Below, one piece after another: positions 34,412-42,830 of a stretch of DNA of 64,000 nt. The DNA comes from Paramagnetospirillum magneticum AMB-1. Its GTDB lineage: Bacteria > Pseudomonadota > Alphaproteobacteria > Rhodospirillales > Magnetospirillaceae. Under the pieces are notes generated by a model. That model was given only the letters and a program-made list of their open reading frames with translations. It was not told where the DNA came from and searched no databases. How positions within the stretch are numbered: position 1 is the first letter of the stretch; the number at the start of each line of letters is the position of its first letter. The position numbers and the translations under genes are program-made. The stretch is from assembly GCF_000009985.1 (NCBI RefSeq), contig NC_007626.1:2356105-2420104 (forward strand), written 5' to 3'.

Positions 34412-35925
34412 CTAACCAGCATTTTGCTGGATCGATTTAATGCCGCTCAAAAACTGAACAACATCTTTTCGAATTAGTTCGGACTGCTTCGAAACGTCCC
34501 CCGCAGCCTGAAGCACCTGGGAGGCTGCTGCCCCAGTTTGACTTGCCCCCGAGGACACATCTGCAATATTTTTGTTAACATCGTTTACCGCTTTAGAAGC
34601 CTCATGAACATTGCGGCTAATCTCACTTGTGGCCGCACTTTGCTCTTCAACAGCAGATGCAATGGCGGTTGAAATGCCATTTATCTCACGAATAGTGCCT
34701 CCAATTGTTCTGATTGCCTCGACGGAAGCACTTGTTGCCTCTTGTATTGAACGAATTTGTTCACCGATATCAGCGGTTGCTTTAACGGTTTGGTATGCGA
34801 GGTTTTTCACCTCGTTAGCAACCACTGTAAAGCCCTTACCAGCCTCTCCAGCCCTGGCCGCCTCGATAGTGGCGTTGAGTGCCAGCAGATTGGTCTGGCT
34901 TGCTATGTTTTCAATCAGAGCGGCTACAGTTCCAATTTTGTTTGCTGCATCTGACAACCCCATGACAATTCCATCGGTCCGCTCAGCCTCCTGGACCGCA
35001 TTTCCGGATATAGTCGCAGACTGACTTACTTGCCGTGTGATTTCGGACACCGAAGCAGCAAGTTCCTCTACGGCCGATGCAACAGTTTGGATGTTAACGC
35101 TGGTCTCTTCCGATGCCGCTGCAACCGCAGTTGATCGGCTAGTCGTATCACCTGCTACACGAGCCATTTCGTTAGCTGTGGCAACCAACTCCGTTGAAGA
35201 TGACGCAAGTACCCCTACAAACTGAGATATCCTCTCGTCAAATTCAGTGGTTAGCTGCTCACGCCGTAAAATCCTTGTTTCTCTAAAGGCACCCTCTGCA
35301 ATTTGCCTTGCTTGCATTGTGTCATTGGATAGCAAAGCTCCGCGAAACACCATGATGACCCGAGCCATCTCCCCAATTTCATCCTCACGTTCGAGGCAGG
35401 GAACCGCTGTATTTTTTTCTCCTGACGCAATTTTTGAAATTGTGGCAGTCAATGCAGTAAACGGTGTGACCACGCTACGAATAATTAGAGCAGTTGCAAT
35501 AATTCCCCCAACCATCAACAGAACCATTGCCGCTGAAATTAGATACAAATCACTCTGAGCTTTTAACCGGATTGATGAGGCCATAAACATTAGGTCATTG
35601 GCAGCGGTATTTTCCGCCTTTTTAAGAACTTCAATTCTGGCTGTGGCAGCAGAAAACCAACTTTGCGGGTCAATGCTACCTTGATTCATATTAATAGCGG
35701 CAGAATCTCGAATTTTTTCATAATCGCTTGCGATTTGACCGCTTATCATGTCCATAAATTCTTGTTTTTTTGCCTGAGAAACAAGATTTTTATAGGTGTT
35801 AAAATATGCAGCTTGCTGAGCAGACCTATCAATAAATCGTTTGTATCTCCACGATGGGAATGCCTCGGAGAATCCAACGGCACCAATTGCACGTTCCTGT
35901 CCCGCACGTTCTTTGCCTTGCGTGA
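34412..35925 (-). pseudogene. 3' part of a hemerythrin-NIT-chemoreceptor gene split by an IS element
   Basis: This part codes the second half of the sensor and the whole output of a chemoreceptor: the end of the NIT-type sensor (KERAGQERAIGAVGFSEAF, then a helical bundle), a second membrane segment (LYLISAAMVLLMVGGIIATA), HAMP, and the methyl-accepting region with hairpin EAARAGEAGKGFTVVANEV. The frame is open up to the IS end at 35926 and joins the 5' part exactly when the IS and one 3-bp duplication are removed. An internal ATG at 35755 could allow a truncated protein, but no ribosome site is seen. The product would lack hemerythrin. Confidence 0.9.
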
Positions 35926-36864
35926 GAGTCCGTCCGTGAAGTTTCCTATGATTTCCGGTGTCTTGCTATCCTTCGCAGCATGAGGCGGATCATGGCGAGG
36001 CGAAGAAACGCCAGCGCCATCCTGGCGAGATTCTCGAAGTCCTTGGCGAGACGGCGACAACGCCCCAGCCACCCGAAGGTGCGCTCAACGATCCACCGCT
36101 TTGGCAGAACTTCGAACCCCTTGGCGGTGTCGGAGCGTTTGACGATTTCCAGGTGCCACGCCCCGAGTGCGCGGACGGCTGCCGCGGTGGCGGCCCCCTG
36201 GTAGCCGCCATCAGCGAACACCCGAACGATGAAGGGGAAGAGGCGCCGGACCTCCTTGAGGACCGGCAATCCGCCATCACGATCCTGGACATCGGCCGGT
36301 TGGACATGAGCCGCGAGGATCAAGCCAAGCGTATCGACGACGATGTGCCGCTTCTTGCCTTTGACCTTCTTCCCAGCGTCGTAGCCCGATGGATCAATCC
36401 GCGCCCCCCTTTTTCCGCGCCCTTGACGCTCTGGCTGTCTATGATCGCCGCCGTCGGGCTGGCTTCTTTGCCGGAGAGTTCCCGCACCTCGATGAACAGG
36501 GCGTGATGGAGGCGTGCCAGCGTGCCATCCCATTCCCACAGCCCAAGATATTCATGCACCGTGCTTTTGGGCGGCAGGTCCGTGGGCAATGCTCGCCACT
36601 GGCAACCGGTCATCAACACGTAGAAGATCCCATTCACCACTTCACGAAGATCCACCGTTCGCTGGCGCCCGCCGCGCTTTGCCGGTGGGATCAGCGGCGC
36701 CACCAGCGACCATTCCTCATCCGTCAGATCACTTGGATAGCGAAGTCCGCTCCGCTCATAGAGCCGTCGGTTGTCCTTGGTCCACATGGCGCCCCCAGCA
36801 TTTCTCTGGAGACCCATGGAATCATAACCGATTCACCTGATTCAAGAACCTTCCGGACGGCCTC
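35926..36864 (-). mobile_element. IS5-family insertion sequence (IS427-like group), 939 bp
   Basis: The ends are imperfect inverted repeats (GAGtCCGTCCGtgAAGtTTC at 35926 and the complement of GAGgCCGTCCGgaAGGTTCT at 36864), flanked by a 3-bp duplication TGA at 35923-35925 and 36865-36867. A TNA target, two overlapping reading frames, and the size fit the IS427 group of IS5. It is more GC-rich than the AT-rich gene it interrupts. The intact ends and frame suggest a recent insertion. Confidence 0.92.
35946..36817 (-). CDS. IS5-family transposase, two frames joined by -1 frameshift
   Basis: The first frame (start region near 36817, MGLQRNAGGAMWTKDNRRLY, or the ATG at 36787) carries the N-terminal DUF4096-type region YPSDLTDEEWSLVAPLIPPA and runs to the RRSKARSGTSSSIRLA end at 36320. 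The catalytic half lies in the -1 frame: ARIDPSGYDAGKKVKGKKRH, ADGGYQG (DDE aspartate) and WIVERTFGWLGRCRRL (DDE glutamate), ending at 35946. The frames overlap at the slippery run a5g6 in cggaaaaaggggggcg (about 36400), the usual programmed-frameshift signal in this group. D in IIDSQSVKG is the first catalytic aspartate. The full fusion is about 270 residues. Confidence 0.88.
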
Positions 36865-36867
36865 TGA

Positions 36868-37798
36868 GGGAAAGATAAGCATTCAGTTGGTTTGAAACTT
36901 TTGCACTCTCAAGACTTTGGGCAACGTCCGACAAATTGTTAAGGAGCCGAACTATCAAGGACGAATATTCGTCAACGATATCCGCCTGTTTTTTGGTGGC
37001 ACTATCTACGCTGGTGCGAATTTCATCAAGCTTATCAAGTGCGTTAGTGCCGTTGCCAATTTGGTTGGTTGAGACAATTTTTCTCAACCTATCAACCTCG
37101 ATACGGCGAGAATTTAGGTTTGAACGCTGAGCATTGTTTCCGCCAATAACAAGGGCAGTTACACCTCTCTCTCCCTGTAACTCGTGAACAAGATTCCCAA
37201 CATTAACGGCGTAATCAGCGAGAGCCTCAACACGCTTCATTTCGCTAACAACATCCAGCTTACCGGATATAAGAAAAAATGTTACGGCAAACGCCAAAAT
37301 GCTTGGAATCAATGCGGCCATTAAGATGCGGTTTTTAACCTTGAACCTACACAGAAAGACATCAACAGCATCTAAGATACCAGTCGTGCGACGCTGCTTT
37401 GCAGCACCATGCTGACGGTAAAGGGTGGAAAGCTGAAGGTCTTTGCCAACAACATGATCAAAAAACCAATTGGTAAGATACGAAACAACCGCCTCAACCG
37501 CAGGTCCAGAATTATCGTTAGAGAGCAAACCTATGAACTTTTCAATCTGCCCAATAGCCTCGCTGTGTTCTTTTGCGTGCTCATCTAGCTGATCAAATGA
37601 GAACTTTTTCAGAATAGCTTCTTCTCTGGACGCATGCCTTCTGAATTGAATTAAAAACTCATTCAGTATGCTGAGTATTCTATTTTCATCAGAATTTATG
37701 CAGCCGATAAGCTGGTTTATAAATTCCATGAGGCCACGGTGGTCTGCATCAATGAAGTCTACACCCGTCTCGTACGTGGCGTGCCATTCCATTCTCAT
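36868..37798 (-). pseudogene. 5' part of the split hemerythrin-NIT-chemoreceptor gene
   Basis: Residues 1-130 are a hemerythrin domain with H20, H55, E59, H74, H78, H115 and D120. A membrane segment (about 157-177) and the first half of a NIT-type periplasmic sensor (HELQGERGVTALVIGG, 207-222) follow. Reading reaches NAYLSL and then enters the IS, where the frame ends after seven foreign residues. The intact gene (34412-37798 without IS and one TGA) would code 814 residues: cytoplasmic hemerythrin, membrane helix, NIT sensor, membrane helix, HAMP and methyl-accepting domain. NIT domains are thought to sense nitrate or nitrite. The present truncated product keeps hemerythrin and may still fold. 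Confidence 0.9.
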
Positions 37799-38510
37799 GA
37801 TATCCCAGCCTCAAATTAAATTATATCGGCTCTAATTTGCATCAACTGCCATGTTGCTCTAGTATTCTCCTATATGTTTGGCAGCTTAGAAAAGAATCAT
37901 ATTGTTACAGAGTTTCACATTATTTCATCAACGACAGTTGATGTTTATCAAATCCAGAGTAGATACTATATTGTATCAAATAATATGTATTTTTTTATTC
38001 GTATAGAGGTTCGTATCGCATTCACAATGTGAGTATGTGATTTTGGAATTTGCACTCATAACGGGAGGAATGTTTGGCTGGTTTAAGATGTATTCAAAAG
38101 GTGGATGGATTTAAACTTTCATATACAGCACCTGCATTTCGATATCGGGGTGCTGCGATTTATTACCTATGAGTGTGGTGATAATGATATTTCGAAATCC
38201 CCTTCTTTCACCGTTTGCTGCTCACACGTGGGGGCATGCCGAAGGAATTATGGAATAGGGAAGGGATGAATGATGTCGGATCAAACAGTTGAGCCAGCGT
38301 GGCCCGATACGCCTCTGCCGCCAGCTTGGGCTCGGCTCATCACGATGGCATGAGGCAAACCAGCCTCCGCCAAAATCAGGGGGGGGGATTCTTCGTTTGT
38401 GATCAATGTGTGAATTCGGGACTTATCCGCTTAGTCGTCGCACGGCCACAATGCCCGGCCACCAGACTGCACCCGCAGGATAAATACCTCTCGAAAGTGA
38501 GGTATCCATC
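37799..38510. other. AT-rich promoter region of the signalling cluster
   Basis: A 712-bp stretch separating the minus-strand signalling cluster from small plus-strand genes. It is very AT-rich up to 38200 and should contain the cluster's main promoter, but I see no FNR box of good match and no hairpin. At 38270-38353 an AGGGA-preceded ATG opens a 27-codon peptide frame, reported separately. Confidence 0.45.
38270..38353 (+). CDS. Possible 27-aa peptide or truncated gene start
   Basis: MMSDQTVEPAWPDTPLPPAW followed by seven residues and TGA. AGGGA lies seven bases before the second ATG. The proline-rich, tryptophan-containing sequence looks like a real N-terminus, and a Cys-containing frame lies further on (FFVCDQCVNSG), so a frameshifted short gene is possible. 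A run of eight G at 38380-38388 lies between the two. Confidence 0.25.
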   Translation: MMSDQTVEPAWPDTPLPPAWARLITMA

Positions 38511-38825
38511 ATGAACGCCAGAATCTACGACCCACAGCAGGACATTGACCGTCGCCTTGAAACGATAGGCGAGATTTTTCCCTGGAGGCGAACCTATGAG
38601 GTTGATGAAGAAGGCTTTGCCATTCTGCAACAATCCTTGGCGGCGTGTGCAAGCCATACGCGGCTGACCGACCCAGGTGGTGGCCCATTATCCCAGAAGC
38701 ACCTTGAAGTGGCCTTTGCCCATGTGGTCACCCAGGTCACCGCGTGGTTCAGCAACAAATCAGATTATTTTGCGGTCAAAGCATTATGTGATGCTGCAAA
38801 TGCTGCAACGCGAACATCAGATTAA
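38511..38825 (+). CDS. Hypothetical protein, 104 aa
   Basis: MNARIYDPQQDIDRRLETIG begins a mostly helical protein (AILQQSLAACASHTRL, HLEVAFAHVVTQVTAWF). GAGG lies eight bases before the ATG. No domain is recognised. It is followed by a zinc-ribbon gene in the same direction whose ribosome site and N-terminus (MNATYE...) are similar, so the two are likely co-regulated. Confidence 0.65.
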   Translation: MNARIYDPQQDIDRRLETIGEIFPWRRTYEVDEEGFAILQQSLAACASHTRLTDPGGGPLSQKHLEVAFAHVVTQVTAWFSNKSDYFAVKALCDAANAATRTSD

Positions 38826-38914
38826 CACCGATATAGGCGACCATCCTGCGTTTGCAGTGAAATGATGCAAATTCTATAAATAGATAAGAGCCAATCGCAT
38901 TTTAAGGAGACATC

Positions 38915-39091
38915 ATGAACGCCACTTACGAATCACAAATTGCTAACCCCCAAAAAGAATTTGAACGCGATCCTGACGATTACGCCCGGCCATGCCCACA
39001 CTGTGGTGGCATTACATTTGTTATCACCCTCTCAAATCGGCTAAAGTGCTTTGAATGTGAAGAGTTTTTGATGGTCGATGATGTCATCTAA
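38915..39091 (+). CDS. Small zinc-ribbon protein, 58 aa
   Basis: An ATG at 38915, five bases after AAGGAG, opens a frame with CPHC at residues 27-30 and CFEC at 45-48, the knuckles of a zinc ribbon (RPCPHCGGITFVI ... NRLKCFECEEFL). The acidic N-terminus is probably disordered. Small zinc ribbons often bind nucleic acid or partner proteins. It is the last gene of the island before the right attachment site. Confidence 0.75.
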   Translation: MNATYESQIANPQKEFERDPDDYARPCPHCGGITFVITLSNRLKCFECEEFLMVDDVI

Positions 39092-39175
39092 CGCAAGTGC
39101 GGGGTGGCATCATACGTAGTTGATGGGCTACTTGCTCGGGTATTCGTGATTTCTCCCAGGAAACGGGGCAGATTT

Positions 39176-39210
39176 GTGGGGGAGAATGTGGGGGAAAGGG
39201 TGGGGGATTA
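39176..39210 (+). repeat. G-rich short repeats inside right end (candidate integrase arm sites)
   Basis: Three near-copies of gtgggggA occur in 35 bases (gtgggggaga, tgtgggggaaag, ggtgggggatta). They match the set at 5908-5942 in orientation and lie 43 bases inside attR, as expected for integrase arm-type sites. Confidence 0.5.
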
Positions 39211-39245
39211 GCATTTTTCGATATATGCGAACCCCTTGAAAAATC

Positions 39246-39337
39246 AAAAAAAACCGCTGGGTTGCCCCAGCGGCTTGAGTTTAGGGAGGAAACGTCCAAG
39301 AAAGCAGGAAAGGGGTCCGAGGACTTGCCTTTGCTGC
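39246..39337 (-). ncRNA. Candidate small RNA whose 3' end is the island attachment site
   Basis: On the minus strand a sigma70-like promoter can be read in the right flank: TTGCGT, 17 bases, TATATA (about 39346-39374). A transcript from about 39337 would contain UUUCCUCCCU, an anti-Shine-Dalgarno-like stretch typical of alphaproteobacterial regulatory RNAs, and would end in a hairpin (ccgctgg/ccagcgg) followed by eight U. No ORF is present. The 5' part lies in core sequence and the last 39 bases are the att repeat. The boundaries are approximate, and transcription is inferred. Confidence 0.45.
39254..39292. repeat. attR: 39-bp direct repeat at right island boundary
   Basis: This is the second identical copy of the 39-bp sequence at 5823-5861. 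GC-rich core sequence resumes beyond it. The two copies define an element of about 33.4 kb. In this copy the repeat is joined to the promoter side of the candidate small RNA, so the gene is intact here. Confidence 0.88.
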
Positions 39338-39533
39338 AGTGCAATATATATCGGCGGATCTGGCGCGACGCAAGACAAAAATATGTCACAAAACCGCGGA
39401 AATCCGCCAAATTGGCCCTTTTCCCCCATTGGTGGCTGCAACACAGGTATGACCACTTCGGGACAGGAAACATGGAATTCATGGCACGGGCTGTGCAAGA
39501 ATGCCCGCGGGCCAGGGGCCCAGGGAGAGCGTG

Positions 39534-40340
39534 ATGACGGTTCGGCGCATGGCATGGATGGTAGGGGCGGGGATGGCGCTGGCCTTCGCGGCGCTGCCGG
39601 CCCGCGCCGTTCCCACCGTGGCGAACGAAGGATTATGCGCCGCCGAGGCCGCCGCCCAGGAGCGTCTTTACGGCATTCCCACCGCCTTGCTGCACTCCAT
39701 CTCTATCGTCGAGTCCGGGCGCTACGATTCCCAGCACAAGGCAGTTATTGCCTGGCCGTGGACGGTCATGGCCGAGGGGCAGGGGCGATATTTGCCCAGC
39801 AAGGCCGAGGCCATTGCCGAGGTGAAGCGCCTCAAGGCCCGGGGTGTTCAGAACATCGACGTGGGTTGCATGCAGGTTAATCTCCGGCATCACCCCACGG
39901 CTTTCGCCAATCTGGACGAGGCTTTCGACCCGGCGGCCAACGTGGCCTACGCCGCTCGTTTCCTCAAGGGCCTGTTCGGCGCCACGGGGCATTGGCCCAC
40001 GGCGGCATCCTATTACCATTCCCAGACCCCTCATCTGGCCGCCGCCTATCGCGAGCGCTTGATGAAGGTTTGGAACAACGCACCCGCCGGTAGTGGGGGG
40101 ACCCAGGTGGCGTCGGCCCGGATCAAGCCGGTGCCGTCGGCTCCGCCGCTGCGGCAGGTGCCGGGCAATGCCCAGGTGGAGGAGATGCGCAAGGCATGGC
40201 GTGAGACCACCATGGCCGCCCGGGACGAGGCGTCGCGCATCGCCGAGGCCTATCGTCAGGCCCGGGTCGCCGAGTATCAGATGCGTCGGGTCAGATTCCA
40301 GGAAGCGCGGAACTCGCTCAACACCGCCACGCGTCACTGA
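39534..40340 (+). CDS. Lytic transglycosylase-like (SLT domain) periplasmic protein
   Basis: A signal peptide (MAWMVGAGMALAFAALPARA) precedes an SLT-type lysozyme-like domain (about 35-185): the catalytic glutamate lies in SISIVESGRYD, followed by VGCMQVNLRHHP and the helical NVAYAARFLKGLF and AASYYHS blocks. Such enzymes cleave the glycan strands of peptidoglycan. The last 60 residues form a charged coiled coil (EEMRKAWRETTMAARDEASR). The ATG at 39534 has GGGAG eight bases upstream. Its 3' end overlaps the convergent dedA gene by seven bases. Confidence 0.87.
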   Translation: MTVRRMAWMVGAGMALAFAALPARAVPTVANEGLCAAEAAAQERLYGIPTALLHSISIVESGRYDSQHKAVIAWPWTVMAEGQGRYLPSKAEAIAEVKRLKARGVQNIDVGCMQVNLRHHPTAFANLDEAFDPAANVAYAARFLKGLFGATGHWPTAASYYHSQTPHLAAAYRERLMKVWNNAPAGSGGTQVASARIKPVPSAPPLRQVPGNAQVEEMRKAWRETTMAARDEASRIAEAYRQARVAEYQMRRVRFQEARNSLNTATRH

Positions 40341-40942
40341 ACCGGTTCGGCGGGCTCGACAGGTTTGGGCACGCTTTTGGCCCGGCCGCGCATGGCGCCG
40401 AACACGCCGAAGCCGATCATGAAGAGAATGAAGCCGCCGAGGACGAACCACTTGCTCTCGCCCAGCCATTCCTCGAGCTTGCGCCCCATGAAGAAGCCGC
40501 CCCAGGCGAAGGAGTGGGCCCAGATGGCCGCGGCGATGAAATTCAGGATCAGGTACTTGACCCTGGGCACGCCGGCGATGCCGACAATGAAGGGCGCCAC
40601 GTTGCGCACGCCATAAATCCAGCGGAACGACAGGATGAAGATCGCCGGGCTGCGATTGACCGTCTCGAAGGCCCAGTCGATGCGTCCCGACAGGCTGGGC
40701 CAGCGCTTGAGCAGCGGAGCCCCGTACTTCCGGCCGATGTAGTAGTAGAGCTGATCCCCGAAGAAGCTTCCGGTCAGCGCCGCCAGGGCCAGCAATTCCA
40801 CGTGAATGCGGAAGCGGCCCTCCGAGGCCAGGACGCCGGTGACGATGACCACCGTTTCGCCCTCGATGAAAGTCCAGGCGGTAATAAGCGGATAGAGCAG
40901 GTACCCGTATTGCGTCAGGACGTGGACGACCAGCTCTTCCAA
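40334..40942 (-). CDS. DedA-family membrane protein
   Basis: A 202-residue integral membrane protein with the DedA (SNARE-associated/VTT) signature: FIEGETVVIVTGVLASEGR at 25-43, GSFFGDQLYYYIGRKYG at about 58-74 and RWIYGVRNVAPFIVGIAGV at 107-125, plus three further membrane helices. DedA proteins take part in lipid-carrier flipping and membrane homeostasis. The C-terminus is proline-rich and cytoplasmic. Confidence 0.9.
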   Translation of the reverse strand: MEELVVHVLTQYGYLLYPLITAWTFIEGETVVIVTGVLASEGRFRIHVELLALAALTGSFFGDQLYYYIGRKYGAPLLKRWPSLSGRIDWAFETVNRSPAIFILSFRWIYGVRNVAPFIVGIAGVPRVKYLILNFIAAAIWAHSFAWGGFFMGRKLEEWLGESKWFVLGGFILFMIGFGVFGAMRGRAKSVPKPVEPAEPVQ

Positions 40943-41053
40943 GGCAATCCCATAGATCTAAAGGCTAATACCGGGAGTCAAAATCCGGCAATAAAGCCCG
41001 GGGGTCAACGTCGAAATCGCTTGGTTACGAAATCGTCATCGCGAATAGGCCGT

Positions 41054-42163
41054 TCAGCGGTCGGAACGGGGCCGGATCCGGTTGACGTGGCCCATCTTGC
41101 GGCCAGGACGGGCCTCGGCCTTGCCGTAGAGATGCAGCCGCGCCGAAGAGTCCTTCAGGATGTCCAGCCACTGGTCCGCATCGGCGCCGATCAGGTTCTT
41201 CATCTCGGCGTCCGAATGGCGTTCCGGGTTGCCCAGCGGCAGGCCGCAGACGGCGCGGATGAACTGCTCGAACTGGTCGGTGACGCAGGCATCCATGGTC
41301 CAGTGGCCGGAATTATGCGGCCGGGGCGCCATTTCATTGGCCAGCAACCCGTTGGGTGTCACGAACATCTCAACGGCCAGCAGCCCGACCACGCCCAGCG
41401 CCTCGGCAGCGCGGTGGGCGATGTCCATGGCCTGATCCATGAGGGAGGGCGAAATGGGGGCGGGAACGGTGGTGGTGTCGAGGATGTGGTCGCGATGGAC
41501 GTTCCACACCGGGTCGAAGGCGGCCCATTCGCCGTCGGCGCCGCGCGCGACGATCACCGAGATCTCGCCCAGGAAGTCGATGAAGCCTTCCAGCACGCCC
41601 AGGCCGGCCTGGTCCAGACCCGTGCCCAAGGCGGCCCAGGCCTCGGCCGGATCGGTGTCAGGGCCAATCTTGACCTGACCCTTGCCGTCATAGCCCAGCC
41701 GGGCGGTCTTCAGCACGGCGGGGCGCCCGATTTCTTGGATGGCCTGGCGCAGGTCGTCCAGGCTGCCCACCGCCCGCCAGGGCGCGGTCTCGATGCCGAT
41801 GGAGTTGAAGAAGCGCTTTTCGTTGCAGCGGTCCTGCGCCGTTTCCAGCACGCTCCAGCAGGGGCGCACCGGCACGTGCTCGGCCATGTGGCGCACGCTT
41901 TCCGCCGGAATATTCTCGAACTCGAAGGTCACCACGTCCACGGACCGCACGAAGCGCTCGATGGCCTCCTGGTCGTCGTAGCGGGCGATGGTGGCCGCGT
42001 CGCTCACCTGGGCGGCGGGAGAGTCGGTCTCGGGCGTGAAGATGTGGACGCGATAGCCCAGCCGCGCCGCCGCCAGGGCGGCCATGCGGCCCAACTGGCC
42101 GCCGCCGATAATGCCGATGGTGCTGCCGGGCGGCAGCGGAGACGACGCGGGATCGTGGCTCAC
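41054..42163 (-). CDS. purK: N5-carboxyaminoimidazole ribonucleotide synthase
   Basis: A 369-residue ATP-grasp enzyme: [20 protein letters not shown] at the N-terminus, the ATP-grasp core [13 protein letters not shown], and the C-terminal [13 protein letters not shown] and [14 protein letters not shown] motifs specific for PurK. It converts AIR, ATP and bicarbonate to N5-CAIR in purine synthesis. Its ATG overlaps the purE stop by four bases, so the two successive enzymes are translated together. Confidence 0.96.
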   Translation of the reverse strand: MSHDPASSPLPPGSTIGIIGGGQLGRMAALAAARLGYRVHIFTPETDSPAAQVSDAATIARYDDQEAIERFVRSVDVVTFEFENIPAESVRHMAEHVPVRPCWSVLETAQDRCNEKRFFNSIGIETAPWRAVGSLDDLRQAIQEIGRPAVLKTARLGYDGKGQVKIGPDTDPAEAWAALGTGLDQAGLGVLEGFIDFLGEISVIVARGADGEWAAFDPVWNVHRDHILDTTTVPAPISPSLMDQAMDIAHRAAEALGVVGLLAVEMFVTPNGLLANEMAPRPHNSGHWTMDACVTDQFEQFIRAVCGLPLGNPERHSDAEMKNLIGADADQWLDILKDSSARLHLYGKAEARPGRKMGHVNRIRPRSDR

Positions 42164-42681
42164 GGGCGGATCAGGTCGGGAGAATCGGGGTCCACCGGGG
42201 CCTCGGCCACGGACTCGGTCTGGCGGGCGCGCCAGGCCTCCAGCGCCTTGTCCACGGCCTCGTCCATCAGGGCGATCACCGCGCCGGCCAGCAGGGCGGC
42301 ATTGGTGGCGCCCGCCTTGCCGATGGCCAGGGTTCCCACCGGGATGCCGCCGGGCATCTGGACGATGGACAGCAGCGAATCCAGGCCCTTCAGCGCCTTG
42401 CTCTCCACCGGGACGCCGAACACCGGCAACGTGGTCATGGCGGCGGCCATTCCCGGCAGATGGGCGGCCCCGCCGGCACCGGCGATGATCACCTTGAGGC
42501 CGCGGCCCTTGGCCGAGGTGGCGTAGTCGTAAAGGCGCTTGGGGGTGCGATGGGCCGAGACCACCCGGGTCTCGAAGGCGATGCCCAGGTCGCTGAGCAC
42601 CTGGGCGGCATGGCGCATGGTCTCCCAGTCGGACTGGCTGCCCATGATGATGCCGACCTGGATGGGGGCCGCTTTGACCAT
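42160..42681 (-). CDS. purE: N5-carboxyaminoimidazole ribonucleotide mutase
   Basis: A 173-residue class I Pur[21 protein letters not shown] at the N-terminus, [15 protein letters not shown] with the catalytic histidine, and [17 protein letters not shown]. The protein forms octamers and moves the carboxylate of N5-CAIR to C4. It is the first gene of the purE-purK unit. A C-terminal tail of about 15 residues is variable. Confidence 0.96.
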   Translation of the reverse strand: MVKAAPIQVGIIMGSQSDWETMRHAAQVLSDLGIAFETRVVSAHRTPKRLYDYATSAKGRGLKVIIAGAGGAAHLPGMAAAMTTLPVFGVPVESKALKGLDSLLSIVQMPGGIPVGTLAIGKAGATNAALLAGAVIALMDEAVDKALEAWRARQTESVAEAPVDPDSPDLIRP

Positions 42682-42830
42682 GCTCGTTCCTTGCCCTGCC
42701 TAGGGAAGAGAAAGGGCGGAATTATATGCAGCCGCGTCCCGGACGCAAGGACGTATTGGCGAAATTTCAGACAGTGCCCCTGACGCTGTGCTACCATGCC
42801 TTGAAATCACACCTCCCGCCGGGGGGAAGG

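Noticed and set aside
27333..37798. Part of the magnetosome island
   Set aside because: The organism looks Magnetospirillum-like, but no mam, mms or mtx-type gene can be recognised here; only signalling genes are present.
38299..38514. A 71-codon plus-strand frame with a CxxC motif
   Set aside because: No ribosome site, overlaps the start of the 104-residue gene, and may be only the tail of a frameshifted gene; evidence is too weak to call.
5823..39292. Prophage or conjugative element
   Set aside because: No capsid, tail, terminase, lysis, relaxase or type IV secretion genes are seen among the annotated frames, so I call it a genomic island only.
39084..39482. A long minus-strand frame across attR
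   Set aside because: It crosses the terminator hairpin and poly-T run and has no ribosome site; the translation is not protein-like. The same strand is better explained by a small RNA.
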